Assembly (NCBI GenBank): GCA_036172665.1
Contig: CM069871.1
Span: forward strand, 57,100,713-57,164,712
Reading direction: 5' to 3'
DNA length: 64,000 nucleotides
From: Prosopocoilus inquinatus
Lineage: Eukaryota > Arthropoda > Insecta > Coleoptera > Lucanidae
Shown in pieces: positions 1 to 12,423 of the stretch. The notes under the pieces were generated by a model that saw nothing but the letters and a program-made list of their open reading frames with translations, did no database searches and was not told the DNA's origin. Each line of letters opens with the position of its first letter. Position 1 is the stretch's first letter. Made by a program: the position numbers and the translations under genes.

Positions 1-550
1 TCTGAAATCCGTGATACGCTTTGAGTTTTAAAATTATGTTTTTTCGAGTGAAATGGCGTCGTTTTCTTCAGAAGAAGAGAAAATTATCGTGTGGAGTAGT
101 CAAAGTTGTTTTGAAGAATTCTACCAATAATTTCCGGATTCATTGTTAACATCGAATTCAAAAGCAAGGTTAGGTAATAGGAATTAAAAAAATAATGTAA
201 GGTTTCTTTACTCAAGAACGATTCCGTTTATCGAACTTTTTTAAGCCAAATAATGTAAAAAATATTTTCTTCACATTTCTTTTTTTTTAATTGTGAAATT
301 GACAGCTGTTATTTTGATGATGGTTCACAATTAAACTTTCACGGACAACTTTGACGCCAGATTAAAAAAAAAACACTCCTTATTTCTTCGAGAATAACCA
401 ATGCCAAACCATTATTGTAACACCTGGGTTACGTTCAAAAACTGCAACTTTAAAACGAAAAGCAAAATATGCCAAAATCACTTACACGAAAGAGAAAGAA
501 AAAGCGCACTTTTTTCAATTCCTGAACGAGCCACTGCTAAGTATACGTGA
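1..550. other. AT-rich sequence without recognised gene
   Basis: No coding region or element boundary can be supported here. A segment near 205-275 recurs almost unchanged in the same orientation near 3731-3801, so part of this stretch is repeat-derived. Confidence 0.5.
205..275 (+). repeat. Dispersed direct repeat, copy 1 (copy 2 at 3731-3801)
   Basis: Both copies run from an ACTCAAGAACGATTCC-like start through CGAACTTTTTTAAGCCAAAT to an AATGTAAAAAATATTTT end, with only a few mismatches. No termini, open frame or target duplication are visible, so the class of element is unknown. Confidence 0.75.
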
Positions 551-844
551 TTCAGAGTTGGGCAAATTGTACTCATGAGTATGAGTACTGATTGTCCTAT
601 GTAATCATACTCTTAATATGAGTAAATATGAGTAAAATCTGTATAATCAGTAATCATACAAAATAAGAATGAGTAAAGTACAAGTAATCAGTAATCATAA
701 ATAATGAGTACAGAGTACATGTAATCAGTAATCATATAAAATGAGTATGAGTACAGGTAAAAAGTAATGGCATGCGGTTTCAATTTTTCGTCTCCTGTCA
801 CTTTGACATTACTTAGCGGTACAATGCTGGTCCGCTGACGGTGA

Positions 845-1016
845 GTTTCACAAAAGATTTGTTAATCAGCGATTAATTTAATTCTCTGATTAAGGAACGT
901 CATTGGTCGAAGTTAATAGTAGATTTGAAACAACCAATTATATTGTTGCAGCCAACCAATCACAGGCTTTAATCACGCTGTTAAATTAATCAGTGATTAA
1001 ATAATTTTTGTGACAC
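845..1016. repeat. MITE with TTTCACAAAA termini
   Basis: The two ends are an imperfect inverted repeat of about 35 bases: GTTTCACAAAA followed by a TTAATCAGCGATTAA core on the left, and its reverse complement ending TTTTGTGACAC on the right. GGTGAG occurs just outside both ends (840-845 and 1021-1026, with a few extra bases on the right), possibly a target duplication. It has no coding capacity. Confidence 0.7.
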
Positions 1017-1947
1017 CGGGGGTGAGTCTCACAATTCGCAGTGTTTAGATTATGATTTCTTCATTAAATCACTTAAAAATTCGTAATAGTCCACAGGAAA
1101 ACCCAACTGTACATATTGTGAGTGCAATTTTTTCTGAGCTACAGGAAAATATTATGGGTTCTAAAATAACATCTACATGTTAATGCTAATGTTTAAAATT
1201 ATGAAGATTTACACAATTCTTTAAATAAAGAAAGTTTCGGAAATTGTAATCTTATTTAAAAACCGTATTTTTATGTTTGATTTAGGCAAGCCTGTTAGCG
1301 CACTTGCTCATTTTCCCGGCTTTCATCAAAAATCGAATTTTTCAATCGAACAATAGTTATAACTTACAAAAACAATTTCAAACAATATAAAGTAACATGT
1401 GTCGCAAGTCTTATACTCCAGACGCCTCTGACCAGTAAAAAATAAGTTGAATATTAACCAATAATTGATACGGTGAATCAAATAAAGTCCAAGATTGTTA
1501 ATTTTTGCATAATTTGATTATTAGACATTCAGTTTTCAAATAGTTAAATATTACAATTATCTCTTAGGAACTCATGAGCGTCTAGATTATAAGATTTTTG
1601 AAACACACGTTATATAAAAAATTGAGTTCGCAGTTTGGTTATTAAGAAGTTTTCATGTGATTTAATTGTTAATTAAGGAACCATAATCTATGTTAAAAAT
1701 CAAACAAAAAAGCTATCAGTTTTTTTATATCTTTAAAAATAAAAAAGTTTTTTGCATTTAAATGTTGGTAAATTTTACATTTTTCAATCGTATTTAAATT
1801 AGCAATAAAAGTTAAAACTCAACATTAGGTTCTGGATTCTTTCCTGTTTCCATTACTCATAAAGAAACCTGTACAATACCATCGAAAATGGGACACCTAC
1901 ACACACATCTTAGACAAAACAAATAAAATCAAAATCAAAAGCTTAAG

Positions 1948-2003
1948 GATGCTCGAGGGATTCACCGCAATCAAAAACGATTTGCAACAAAATTTTTTAA
2001 AAT
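1948..2003 (+). repeat. 3' fragment of the hammerhead-bearing retroposon
   Basis: The sequence GCTCGAGG, then CGCAATCAAAAACGATTTGC and an A/T-rich end matches the region just 3' of the ribozyme in the copy at 49828-50083. The ribozyme core is missing, so this is a truncated copy. Confidence 0.7.
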
Positions 2004-2399
2004 AAAAATTTCCACAGTAAATTTAAGTACTTTCACTTTAAAGCTTAGATCACGTGGTAAGCGTACAAATAGCAGCATTTGGAAAAGCCTGAATATTATT
2101 AGACGTGAATAACGGATTTCTATTGGTACTCCATTATGTTTGTACTCATAATTTCAGATTACAAAAAAAACTTAATTACTTCTACTACTCAAGTACCTTG
2201 TACTGAATTACTTTTATACTTAAGCAATGTGAGTAAATTTGTAATCGAGTATATAGTACTCATAATTATTGAGTATTTTTGTAATCAATTACTTTTTATA
2301 CTCAATTACTGCCCAACACTGCGGTGATATTGATTGTTGAGCTGTGTTTCCTACTTTGGAGACTTGGAGAATTAGATATTTGGGAATTACTGTCATTAG

Positions 2400-2507
2400 A
2401 TTCGAATAGTCAAGTACTCGAGTATTTTGATCCGAATTCGAATCGAATTCATAAAAATATTCGAGTCGACTCGATTCTTAAAGACACCGACTCGTCCCAT
2501 CACTAGT
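2400..2507 (-). repeat. Solo end of a hAT-like element (TAGTGATGGGACGAGTCGG)
   Basis: Read on the minus strand from 2507, the sequence begins CTAGTGATGGGACGAGTC and runs into TCGAGTCGACTCGA-like subterminal motifs. This is a typical hAT tip followed by palindromic subterminal repeats. I could not find a matching second end, so only the terminus is claimed. Confidence 0.45.
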
Positions 2508-2839
2508 TTTCGACTTTTCTTGGGCATATTTCGAGACGCATGCAAGTTTTTTTTTATTAGCTCAATCAACAATTTCTGTTCGTGTTACTTTTAAGGTTAA
2601 TTTGTTTTCAAATTTGTTAATAACTTACATACTATGTACATCCTCTTTGATCGCCAATTCTCCAAAGCAGGAAATGCAGCTTTACAGGAGTTTTCGGCGC
2701 CACAGTTGCAGGAATTTGCACGTTATAACCAGAAAATCTGGAGGCAGTGTGATGGAGCCCATGGCCAGACCTCAAAAGCGTTTTTGCCAAGGGTAAGAGA
2801 AATGAGGAGTGGCTAAATATAGATTCGCGTGCCGGGTTC

Positions 2840-4985
2840 GGATCCCTGCTAGGTTTTTGTCTCGGATTCCGGATGAAGTACTTTGTGTGTAATGTTATTT
2901 CCCAATTGTACTAGATAATTTCAGATGCCTAAAAAAATAATAAATGTAATTCGCTTAGTGTACTGCAATTATTTAAAACAACATAAAATTAAATACGGTC
3001 TTAAAAGTCACGATGAATTGGAAAATGATTTAAGTTAATTCTTGTCTGTAAAAATGTATGTCAATTTCTTACCTCATAAACAAAAACAAGACTATTTTCT
3101 TCATAAAACAAAACCTTAACTTATTTTTTATAGAAAAGACAAAAAACAAAATTAAAAACTATAGACTTTTATAAACAAAACCAGAGGTATGTACATTACA
3201 TTGAATTTATGTTTCTTTTGAGAGAAAATGACGAATAACAAAAACAGGCCATCAGAACAATCAGTTGATCAATTGTTTTATATTTGTTTTAAATTTTTAT
3301 AAGAGATTATTTTTGCAACATTACTGCTTTATAACTTTTTTAATTAAACTTTTTATGAAAATATGTCGGGACTGGTATTATTTTTTCTCATAAAACACTT
3401 ATAAAAACCTTTTTATTAAAATATTAAAACCACGAAGAGGAGCTTCATTAATTATTAAAGTTACCTGTAAGTAACGAGCAGGGTTCATCTTTCGTGATTT
3501 TGATAATATAAAAATTAGTACAACTACAACATATTTTCGGTTTTGCCCCTGATAATAATATGTTTATTTTCAATTAAAGAAAAAAATAGTGATAAAACAT
3601 TGTTGCCAAAAAATGAAACTGAGATTTTACGAGTGAGTAGAAGATCAAAAAATAATGTTACCTTTTCATATAATTTTTTTTTCAAAACTGAAAAATGAAA
3701 AACTGGTAATAATGTACGGTAATAACTTTTCTATACTCAAAAACGATTCCATTTATCGAACTTTTTTAAGCCAAATAATGTAAAAAATATTTTATTCTCA
3801 ATTTTTTCTGTAAAATATGTAGAAAATAATAAAGAGTTTGCTGAAAGTTACCCCTTCAAATTGCCCCTTAAAAAAAGGGACGATTTGTTATTGCACAGTT
3901 AGGTGTCTTATACGTATGTTTAAAATATTAGTTTGACAACTTAAAGGATACAAAATTTATTGCGAAAAAAAAAAGCAATATTTATCACCCCTCCTTTCAG
4001 AACTCCTTTATAATTCACTTTTGGAAAAGTTTATATGAAAAGGTGATCTTATTTTTAATGTTCTGTTCGCCCTGAAGATATCGGAAAACAATTCTGAATC
4101 CTACTGTACCGCATTCTTTTGCATGCGACGAGATGAGATGAGATTCCATTTTCTGTAAGAGTCCTTGATGTTAAGATCTTCACACTTTACCCCTTGATTG
4201 AAACAGAATTCATTAAGAATTGACTGACTGAACATACTGTGTCATTTTAAAAAATTGGAGTAAGTCACAATTCTGAGAAACGTTGGCAATTCTGTTAAGA
4301 CAACTGAAATTTTGATTTAAATCATCAAATTGTCAGATAATTCAAATTGAGTTAATGGTTGATCAAAATCCAGATTTACAATTGCAGCTCAACTGAGCAA
4401 CGATTATTTCAACAATGATTGTGAAGGATTTAAGCTTCAGCTCAAAGTTAACCTTCATTATAAAACTGGGCCTAAAAGCTTACTTTGGGCTAGATCCTGT
4501 AACTTATTAACGGGCTGTTAAAATTTATAGGTCCTTTAAAATTTATAATACAGTTCCATGATTGGTTGTTACCGTAGCAATAAATTTTAACACCCCTTTT
4601 TAAATTTAACGATTTTGATACAGAATAGACCACTTTAACTGTTAGTTTATAAAAATCATGGCTTAGGTACTCCAATAAAAAAATTTAAAAATGACCCGTT
4701 ATTTTTTTATAGTTAGTAATTCGATTTTAATTCAGGTCCTTCGTATTTGACTCTTGTCCATTTAGGATTTCTAAAGACATATGAATCTTAAAGAATTTTT
4801 TGTAAAGTTCTTCAAACCATGCTAATATTTTCAGTTTCGTTTTTTCTTTCAACAGATTAGAATAATTTTTCAAGCGAATTAACTTTTTTAACTCATTAAA
4901 ATTGAACCACGTTATTTTCAACAATTAACGAAATAACGAAAGTAACAATAAGCGCCTCTAGTGGAGATTAATATAAGCGATGCGG
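2840..4985. other. AT-rich stretch, no gene seen
   Basis: Apart from the direct repeat copy at 3731-3801, nothing here resembles a coding exon, an RNA gene or an element end. Short open frames (for example minus-strand 4490-4675 and 4727-4924) have low-complexity, Lys/Asn/Leu-rich translations expected of random AT-rich DNA. Confidence 0.5.
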
Positions 4986-4989
4986 CACG

Positions 4990-5195
4990 CGAAGCACTGC
5001 TTAGCCGTTTCCTAGAGAAATGTTCCCGAACAAACCGATTTCAAGGAGAGGGAATATGGCATCACCTTCCGGACCAAACTTTACACCAATCGATGTCTTT
5101 TTGCAAGGTTGTTTAATAAGTCGAGTGGCTATCAATAAACCAAGAACAGTCCCACAATTAAAAGACAAATATTCGGGAAGAGATTGCTAGAATAT
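4990..5195 (+). pseudogene. Relic of a Tc1/mariner-type transposase C-terminus
   Basis: Translation from the ATG at 5056 gives MASPSGPNFTPIDVFLQG, followed by SRVAINKPRTVPQLKDKYS. This aligns with the third-acidic-residue region of DUF4817-type insect transposases, where SPDLTPxDFFLWG is followed by a KSRVYxxKPxTxxxLK stretch. The preceding bases, in another frame, read as the phenylalanine/arginine-rich segment that normally comes just before. Only about 65 codons survive, with frame changes and a stop near 5193. No termini were found. Confidence 0.7.
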
Positions 5196-5522
5196 CACCT
5201 TTTATTTTTATTTAATTTTTAAAAACAAACAAATTCGTAGAACCGTTTGGTAGTGTTTCACAACAGCCAGAACATATTTTTCACGTGCTCAATAATGATT
5301 GCAAATGCCGTAATTCAAGGGTATGAGGTCGCCAAAGTCAATGACTTAAAGTCCTCTGCTCTTTAAACCTATTTGAGACAGTCTCAAGAAAAAAATCAGG
5401 GTTCTCTTCCTGAGGTATTTTATGGCAACTACTCAAGAGCAAGTTGCCACACGAACTATGGCTGAAAGAATTCGAGCTTTTAGAAAAGCCAAAGCTGTCG
5501 TCGTTGTTTGATGTTTAAATCT

Positions 5523-5675
5523 TTTATCCAACATCTGTTTATTATGAAGTCATAATAATGCCGATTTTGAATATATTATGAGGTCTATAAAACATTAGTG
5601 GAATTATGAACCCATAATTAAACTGTTACTCAAAATCGGCATTATTACGACTTCATAATAAACAGGTGTTGGTTA
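5523..5675. repeat. Hairpin MITE, about 47-bp arms
   Basis: The left arm (ATCCAACATCTGTTTATTAT onward, through GTCATAATAATGCCGATTTT) is repeated in reverse complement on the right with about three mismatches, leaving a spacer of about 60 bases. The transcript would fold into a long hairpin. No target duplication is clear and it has no coding capacity. Confidence 0.8.
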
Positions 5676-5699
5676 AAACTATGGATTACACTCGTGTCT

Positions 5700-8018
5700 T
5701 AACAGTAAATAAGACAGGTGTATAATAAATAGCTATTTACTTTGTAATATGGTTTCTTATTTGATCAAATTCTAATCGTATGTATCGCAATATTAAGCAT
5801 ATTTGAGGGATGGATTTACTTTCTTAGGTGAGTATAATTTTTTTATGTTGGTAAATTTCGATTACGAAATTAGTAAACTTTTATTTTATAACACCAAATA
5901 ATACAATACTTGTAAGTACCTAATTACGTTAAAAAAAGTTTTATATTTTACTCGTGGTCCCTTAATTTCGTGGTGAGGTATCATATTGTTACTTCTCATT
6001 TATCTGTTTGTACATAGTTCGAATTATGTGTGCGGACATGAAGTTTCTCTACAAATTTAATTAATCTCTCCGGATTTAATTAGAATCTCTCAAACTACTC
6101 GTATTTATGTATTTATCGCTTTCCGTAAATGCTTGAAGAAAATGTTCTAATTTGCTGCAGTTCTACAGTAATATTTGATGAACAGTGTGATAACTTTTAT
6201 TCATTATTTTCAAAAATGACTTTCGGACAAACATTGGTTGTAAACTTTTCAATGACTATTCATTTAATACCCTTATATTTTGAACGTATGAAAATTGTTT
6301 TCAATCTATAACCGGACACTGTGGAAATTGCAGAGACCCTCAACATTTCACTCTTGATTAATCTACCAAGAATATTGAAAACAATTTTCTATACAATTTT
6401 CCCCGGACAAGAGTCGACTTCAATCGTACTTAAAACGTTCGGTAATAATCCAAAGTGATTTATATTTCTGACTCTTTCAAAACTGACACTGCAGTAATTT
6501 ATTGACATTCAAATTTATTGAGCGAGAGCAATTACGATTTGTTATTTTAAGAATACAAAACAAATCTTTCAAACAAGCAATTTAGATGTCTAGAATTACG
6601 TGAATGAAAGCAAGCAACATAAAGAGAGCATATTTTCTTTTATAAATACAACAGATAGCAATTGAACGAATTTTTTAACAATGAACATAAGGACATGTAC
6701 GTATTTTCTTTTTCTCCCCCATCTGATTGAAAGCACGAACGGCAAAAGTATCGATAGTATTTAAATATTCATCAGTCACACTTGTTCCCTTATTTTATTT
6801 CACTGAATAATACAGTAGCTGTCAGTTTAATTGCTCCAACATTAACAGCAGATAATTACGATGTAATGTTAGGGCTATGTTACATTCTGTAATCACTAAC
6901 TAAATGCCCTTATACGTTTCGTAAAATCAAAATCGCAAGTACATGATTGAACTTCAAAGACTGTCGAGTAATCTGTTATTACTGTTCAAATCAAATAGTT
7001 CGTCGAATTTGAAAAATGAAAATGAAAGTAAATAAAACAAACTCAACACCAAAGTAAAAGTTTTTCAAGAAAATTTACTGTCTAAATTTGGTTGTCGTAA
7101 TAATTATTTCATCATGCATTTGCACACCTTACCTTCACATGTTCGTTAATGTGTCAATGAGAAAAGTTTCTGGGACAGGCACAAACTTACACTATCTTAT
7201 TTAAATAAAGTCCTCTGACAACTGAATTAAAGACAGTAAATAAGCAAGCGTGTACAGTGAAGATCATACTAATATTTACAAAAGTCAATGTCGGCTGTTT
7301 GGAAACTTCGAAAAGTTGAGAGACGGGAAATGAGCGCGAACGTCCGAGAGTTCTTCAGCTAAGATGATTTAGGCGAGAGTAGGTTTGAACTGCTACTGAA
7401 AATGCGTTTGCCTGCGCCGGAACTGGAAAGCACTTGAAAGAAATGCGCGCAAGCGCATCACGTGCTGAAAATTCCGTGCGAACTGAAGTTTCAGACTAAG
7501 TAAAATTTTACGTTTATTTTATTTTTCACACTTTCAGCGCTTATCACTTGGGGTAGGTAATAATAAATACTTAAGAATAAATTACTATATTAATACTCTC
7601 ACTAAAACTTACTGTTATGTAAAGCATTTATAACAGTGTAATACAACACAAACGATCCTCCTCCGAATCCTGTATAAATACTTTTATTTACGTCATCCAT
7701 GGGATGTACTTTTAATTAATTACCTTTATTTGTGTCGTTGTAAATTTTAAACGTAACAAAAACATTCTGTAACCTCACAAAATATGTAATTGTAAACATA
7801 ACTTCCAGATCATCATTAGAAACTATTTCAAAAACTAGTAACTTGTTTTTCATCGAAGAACCAGAATAGAAAAACAGTGTAAAAACATTAATGCACTTGT
7901 CCACTTGAGGTTCGCGTGCTAAAATAAAATTTCTTATGAAACTTGCTTCTTAATATATTATTATTAGAACAATTATAAATCTACGTTACTTCCGTTTGAC
8001 ATTTTAGTTCGATAATCA
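5700..8018. other. Unassigned sequence, no gene seen
   Basis: No repeat boundary or credible exon was found. The segment 7290-7500 is less AT-rich than its surroundings and contains a palindromic CATCACGTGCTG stretch. It could be a host regulatory region or the edge of an undetected element, but nothing in the sequence decides this. Confidence 0.4.
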
Positions 8019-8021
8019 TTA

Positions 8022-10226
8022 TACGGGGTGTCTCAAAACATCTGTCTTTAAATGAAACTGTAAGTTCCTTGTTACAGAAGAGATTAATCTGAATTTTTTT
8101 GCCCAAAAATGAAAAACTGACCTATCACAAGTGACCGCAGTCCCTTTGTTTTTAAACCTCTGCTTGGTTTACGACTTGTTTAAGCAATTTATTCCGATAA
8201 AAGCAATAAACCTCAATAAAGTTTTTTATTTACGTTTAGAGGAACTCGGTCAAGGTTTTATTGTATACGAATATGAATCCGACTTGCAGACATCAGCATG
8301 TTTATTTGTATTTTCAGCATGCGATAAATAAGAACGTTTATTTATGCACCTCTTTGTAATAGACAATAACAATTATGTTAAAAACGAGTACCTAATCTTC
8401 GTAAAATTTTTGCTGAAGTAATTAAACATCTTCGTACGGTAGTTTTGTAACTGCGTTGAACATGTCTGAAATTATTTTTTAATTATGGCACCAATAGCTG
8501 CAGATTCAAATAAGTATTGCAACAGCAGAAACTATTCCTATTGTAAAAACGGAAAGCAAGAATTGAAGTATGATACGATAAAAATTTAAATAAATTAAAT
8601 TGCCTGTACACACAATAATCTATGTATTCAAAATAAGTGATTGAATAACTTTGCTAGTTCGCAATCCAACTATTTTATTAATTGTTTGCATTCCAACACA
8701 AACACATGTTTTTATAAGGATAATATTGAACCTAGGGCATGGATACCGGTTTTCGGTAATACCGAAAAACCGGCATACCGGATACATATATACCGTTTAT
8801 AAAACCGGTAATAAGATTTGAAATACCGAAATGTCGATATCGGTATTATCTCACTTAACGCCACCAAAAATCTTCCTAATTTATAACTTTGACTTTTAGT
8901 TTTCATTATTCTTTGTTGATTTTTTTCAGAAATTTACTTATGTGTTTGTTTTTTTATAATTATTATTGTTTTCTAATAATTATATTGGTCAACAAATTAA
9001 CCGCGCTACTTAAAAAAATTAGATTAAATGAGAAAAAAATTAATATAACAATTCGTTCGAAATGTTTTAGTGGTTCATTTTTTTATTATTGTTTTCTCAG
9101 TCTCACTCACACTTATACTTTTACAATTAGTATGTATTAATTGCATGATTAATATTTATATTAAATATGTTTTATTGTTGTTTAAGTGGCAGAACAGCTT
9201 GGCTGAACTTCGCCAACAAAATAAGTTATGTATAAAATAAAATAAATATGTTTATTAGGTATATTGATTATTGTTGTTATTTATTGAGTAGTATATTATC
9301 ACAAAGACAGGAAAATTGCTTTTATTTTAGTTATTTATTGTTACTTACCAGAAAAATTGACTATTTATGAAGTATAATGTTGCTAATCTTAGTTTTAATG
9401 ATTTTGTTTCAAGAACTGACTTATTTTCTTTCTGAAAACATTTCTTTTACCATTGCTCCTGTCTTTTGTACTACATAATCATATTTATTTTAATACCGAA
9501 AAATACCGAAATCCCGGTACTCCGGTATTTTAAATATAAATATCGAATGAATACCGGTATTGTAAAAATGCACCGGTATTCCATGCCCTAATTGAACCTG
9601 AATTTCTGCGGCGGCTTAAACCATAAAGACATAAAAGCTCTCGCCTAGCGCACACGTTTATTTCGTCGTTTATTCGAAGTTTTAATAAAAAAACAAATTT
9701 ATTTTTGGTGTACAAATGCAATAAACTTTAGTAATCAACATTGTATGTTGATTATTGGCAATTTACAAATTAATATGATGTAAGAATTTTTACTTTTTCG
9801 ATCGCCCTTAGATTGAATTTTTGAAATTTAACTATTAAAGTTATTATTATTAGCACAAAACTAATCATCAATTAATGCAACACGCACATAATATTTTAAA
9901 CTATTAAGAACTTACCTAGTTACAAAATTTATCTACTTTTAAAATTAACAAAAAAACACGATGCTTGATATGCCTTAAGTACAATATACGTGCACTAGGT
10001 CATGGTCTGCGTTTTTATGACTTTTCATGGCCACGATCGTCGGAGAATAGTTAAAAACCAAGCTCCGCCGGAACATTTAATCAGCATTCAGCGACCCTCA
10101 AACAATTTCTATTAAAAAGTAAAATAATTTTTATCTGCGTTATTATTGCTATCTGACCAATAGTTTCTTTTCTTGACCACTATTTGTGGTTTCAATTAAA
10201 GACATAGGTTTAGAGACATGTTGTAT
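8022..10226. mobile_element. Family C element, copy 1 (interrupted by a hAT element)
   Basis: The ends are inverted repeats of the form TATAC(A/G)GGGTGTCTC, then AAACCTATGTCTTTAA. The whole body is collinear, in reverse orientation, with the copy at 35045-36359. Removing the 866 bases of the nested insertion and its duplicated target (8733-9598) leaves about 1.34 kb, the same size as copy 2. No transposase frame is visible, so it is a non-autonomous TIR element. TA-containing flanks suggest Tc1/mariner-type mobilisation, but this is inferred from the tips. Confidence 0.8.
8733..9590. mobile_element. Non-autonomous hAT element with exact 8-bp target duplication
   Basis: Tips TAGGGCATGGATACCGG and CCGGTATTCCATGCCCTA form the terminal inverted repeat. 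ATTGAACC flanks both sides (8725-8732 and 9591-9598), the 8-bp duplication that defines hAT insertions. Many ATACCGGTATT-like motifs lie near both ends. The interior is AT-rich and no transposase is recognisable; the 83-codon frame at 8889-9140 is low-complexity. The empty target is preserved in the family C copy near 35.68 kb, where the sequence reads straight through the site. Confidence 0.9.
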
Positions 10227-10403
10227 AAAACCTGCACAATCCTATATTATACATCATTTATAAAAACCCTTTGTAATGGTGTGTAACAAATATTTTTCCC
10301 TAATACAGAAAAAATTTTTAAAGAGTTTATTTTGCACTATTAAGAAACAATTATAACTTTTCTATAAATATGAAAAGCGACCTCAACCGCCGTTCTACTT
10401 ATA

Positions 10404-11736
10404 CCGTGCCTTCAATCGAATTCCCCATTAAAGCTGTGACTTTTTTATGAATGTGGCACAATTCTAGAGAAAACACTTGTCATTAACTGTCAGTACTGAT
10501 CATAACATCAAATAAAAACACAACATTAAAGTTTAAAGTAGATGCTCAAAGTGCTCTCCTTCAGCTTGAATACATAAGCGTACTCTGCGTTTCATGTTTT
10601 CAAACCCGTTTGCTAAGTGTTCGGGGGTTATGTTAGCACACACATCTGTAATGCCCGCATAAAGCTCTTGGATTGTGTAACGCGTAGTTCTAAAAACTGT
10701 GTTTTTCATGTGCAGCTAAATGAAGTAATTCATAATTGTGAGATCCGGAGACCTTGCAGGAAAGTTCACAATCCGATTATCGAAAAACTGCTGCAGGTAG
10801 TCATTGCTTGATGAGCTGTGTGGGCAGTAACATTGTCTTGCAGAAAAAAAACCTTCTGTAAGTTCATCATCATGTAGTTGATTAATGAATGGTTCTAATA
10901 ACTCATTTCGGTATCTTTCAGCAGTTACTGAGTCGTTAAAAAATATTGGTCCGATGATACGCCTTCTTGACACTGCTAGCCAAACACCAATTTTTAATGG
11001 ATGTAATGGAGTTTCCACAAATTCATGGAGATTTTCTGCTGACCATATTCCCATCTTCTGTTTATTTAAATACCCTCAGAGATGAAACCAGGCCTCATCG
11101 GAAAAGAAACACTTGTCAAGAATGTCGTCGTTGTTTAAGTTATCAAGAAACCACTGACAATATTCTGTTCTTCTATGAAAATCTACTGGCCTAATTTCGT
11201 GGACTGCTTGAATCTTATACGGATAAAGCTTTAAGTCTTTTATAAGAATAGTGTGACATGTTCCCACTGATAGCTGAACTTCTGGTGAAAGTTTCGCAAT
11301 ATATTTCTTGGAAGAGTGTTCCATTCGATCCCGAACACCTTCAGTGCAGGCTGCAGTCCTTTTCTTAGCTGCTCCGCTCCCTGTTTTGCGACCAAGTGAT
11401 CCTGTTTTACGAATTTTAAGAACACAAGCATGGATATGTTTAACTAGCTGTTCATAAGTAATAGCAAAATTAGGAAACTGCTGTCGAAACTTCTGTACAC
11501 ACTGATTAATTGAATAAACTAACTGTCCATTTTCTATTCTACCGGTTTGAAAGTAACTTTCGACAATAAATATTTTCTGCTGCAATTCTAACATTTTGAA
11601 TTAATTGAAAATACAGAGTGTCAATTTGACATTTGTTTAATTAAATAATTGAACAGCTATCAGTGCTGAAAATCTTAGGAGAAAAAAACAGTGAAATCAT
11701 AGCCCACTTTAATGAGGAATTCAATTGAAGGCACGG
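10404..11736 (-). mobile_element. Tc1/mariner element (DUF4817 lineage), complete ends
   Basis: Thirty-base inverted repeats (CCGTGCCTTCAATCGAATTC on the left, its complement ending GGCACGG on the right) match with two mismatches, and TA lies immediately outside each end, the canonical mariner target duplication. The 1.33-kb element contains one decayed transposase gene on the minus strand and nothing else, the usual autonomous layout. Confidence 0.92.
10533..11594 (-). pseudogene. Mariner-type transposase (DUF4817 N-terminus), decayed
   Basis: The frame spans 354 codons including the stop, the normal size for this family. Residues 1-60 (MLELQQKIFIVESYF onward) are the DUF4817 helix-turn-helix; a second DNA-binding region follows. 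The first catalytic Asp lies in FFSDEAWFHL, the second in a Gln-Asp-Asn segment, and the third region reads RSPDLTIMNYF, where the usual Asp before Tyr is Asn. Defects: an in-frame TGA at about 11076, an in-frame TAG at about 10713 just after the third motif, and a compensated pair of frameshifts (one extra T in a run of eight near 10843, one base missing about 50 bases further on). The C-terminus ends in the family's HFEHLL motif. Not functional as written. Confidence 0.9.
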
Positions 11737-11744
11737 TAGAAGGT

Positions 11745-12423
11745 ACAAACGTAGTTATATAAATGTTTACTATTTAGAGTTATAAGCATTTTTACAGCTT
11801 ATTCTCAAAACTGAATATTCTGTAAGAAATACTTAAATTACTTATTAAAAATCTTAATAAATCAAAAAATTACGTAACGTTCCAAGTAAACAGTAATAAT
11901 ACAGCAATTTAACTGTAAGAAGCAATACATGTGTTACTTGGGTTGCCAATACTGTAGTTGCGTCATTCTCATTATGTTTTTTCGATTTCTTTTTAACTCT
12001 TGCACGTAAACCGCAACCGTATGGACATTCAGCAGCAAATATTTGAAACGTACGTCGCGTCCGTCGCTCGTAGCGATCTTCTCTCAATTACGTAAGGGCT
12101 ATGAAACTACCGAATCGGGTATCATTTCATTTGAGCTCACAGTACAGTTTATTCAAACGTACTCTATCCAGCGTCAGTTATCGGGCGCTTCCTAAATTTA
12201 AAATTTTAACGGTTTTTATCAGTAATATCACAAGGGAATGGTGATTATTTCAGTTTCGTTTTTTTTTGTTTGAAAATATACGATGCGATCATCGATAATG
12301 AATGTATGTGCCGCTACTTTAACCTATCGACATGTAATGTAATAGGTATGCCACGTTCCAGTGATGGAGGACTGCATTCTAGTACTACGTCTAAATGAGT
12401 ATTTATTTAGTTTAAAATAACTT
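11745..12423. other. No gene seen
   Basis: Sequence between the mariner element and a SINE. No exon, RNA gene or repeat end can be supported. Confidence 0.45.

Larger units (their letters stand above)
553..2321. mobile_element. Non-autonomous hAT-like element with CAGAGTTGGGCA ends
   Basis: The left tip CAGAGTTGGGCA and the right tip TGCCCAACACTG form a hAT-type terminal inverted repeat with one mismatch. About 200 bases inside each end are packed with short motifs built on GAGTA/TACTC and GTAATCA, the kind of subterminal repeats that hAT transposases bind. The expected 8-bp target duplication is only partly preserved (545-552 against 2322-2329, five of eight bases agree). No transposase frame remains inside. 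It contains a MITE (845-1016) and a fragment of the hammerhead-bearing repeat (1948-2003). Assignment to hAT rests on tip sequence and subterminal repeats. Confidence 0.7.

Noticed and set aside
2600..2890. tRNA-derived SINE suggested by GGGTTCGGATCCC near 2834
   Set aside because: The B-box match is good, but no A box, tail, second copy or target duplication was found, so it was not annotated.
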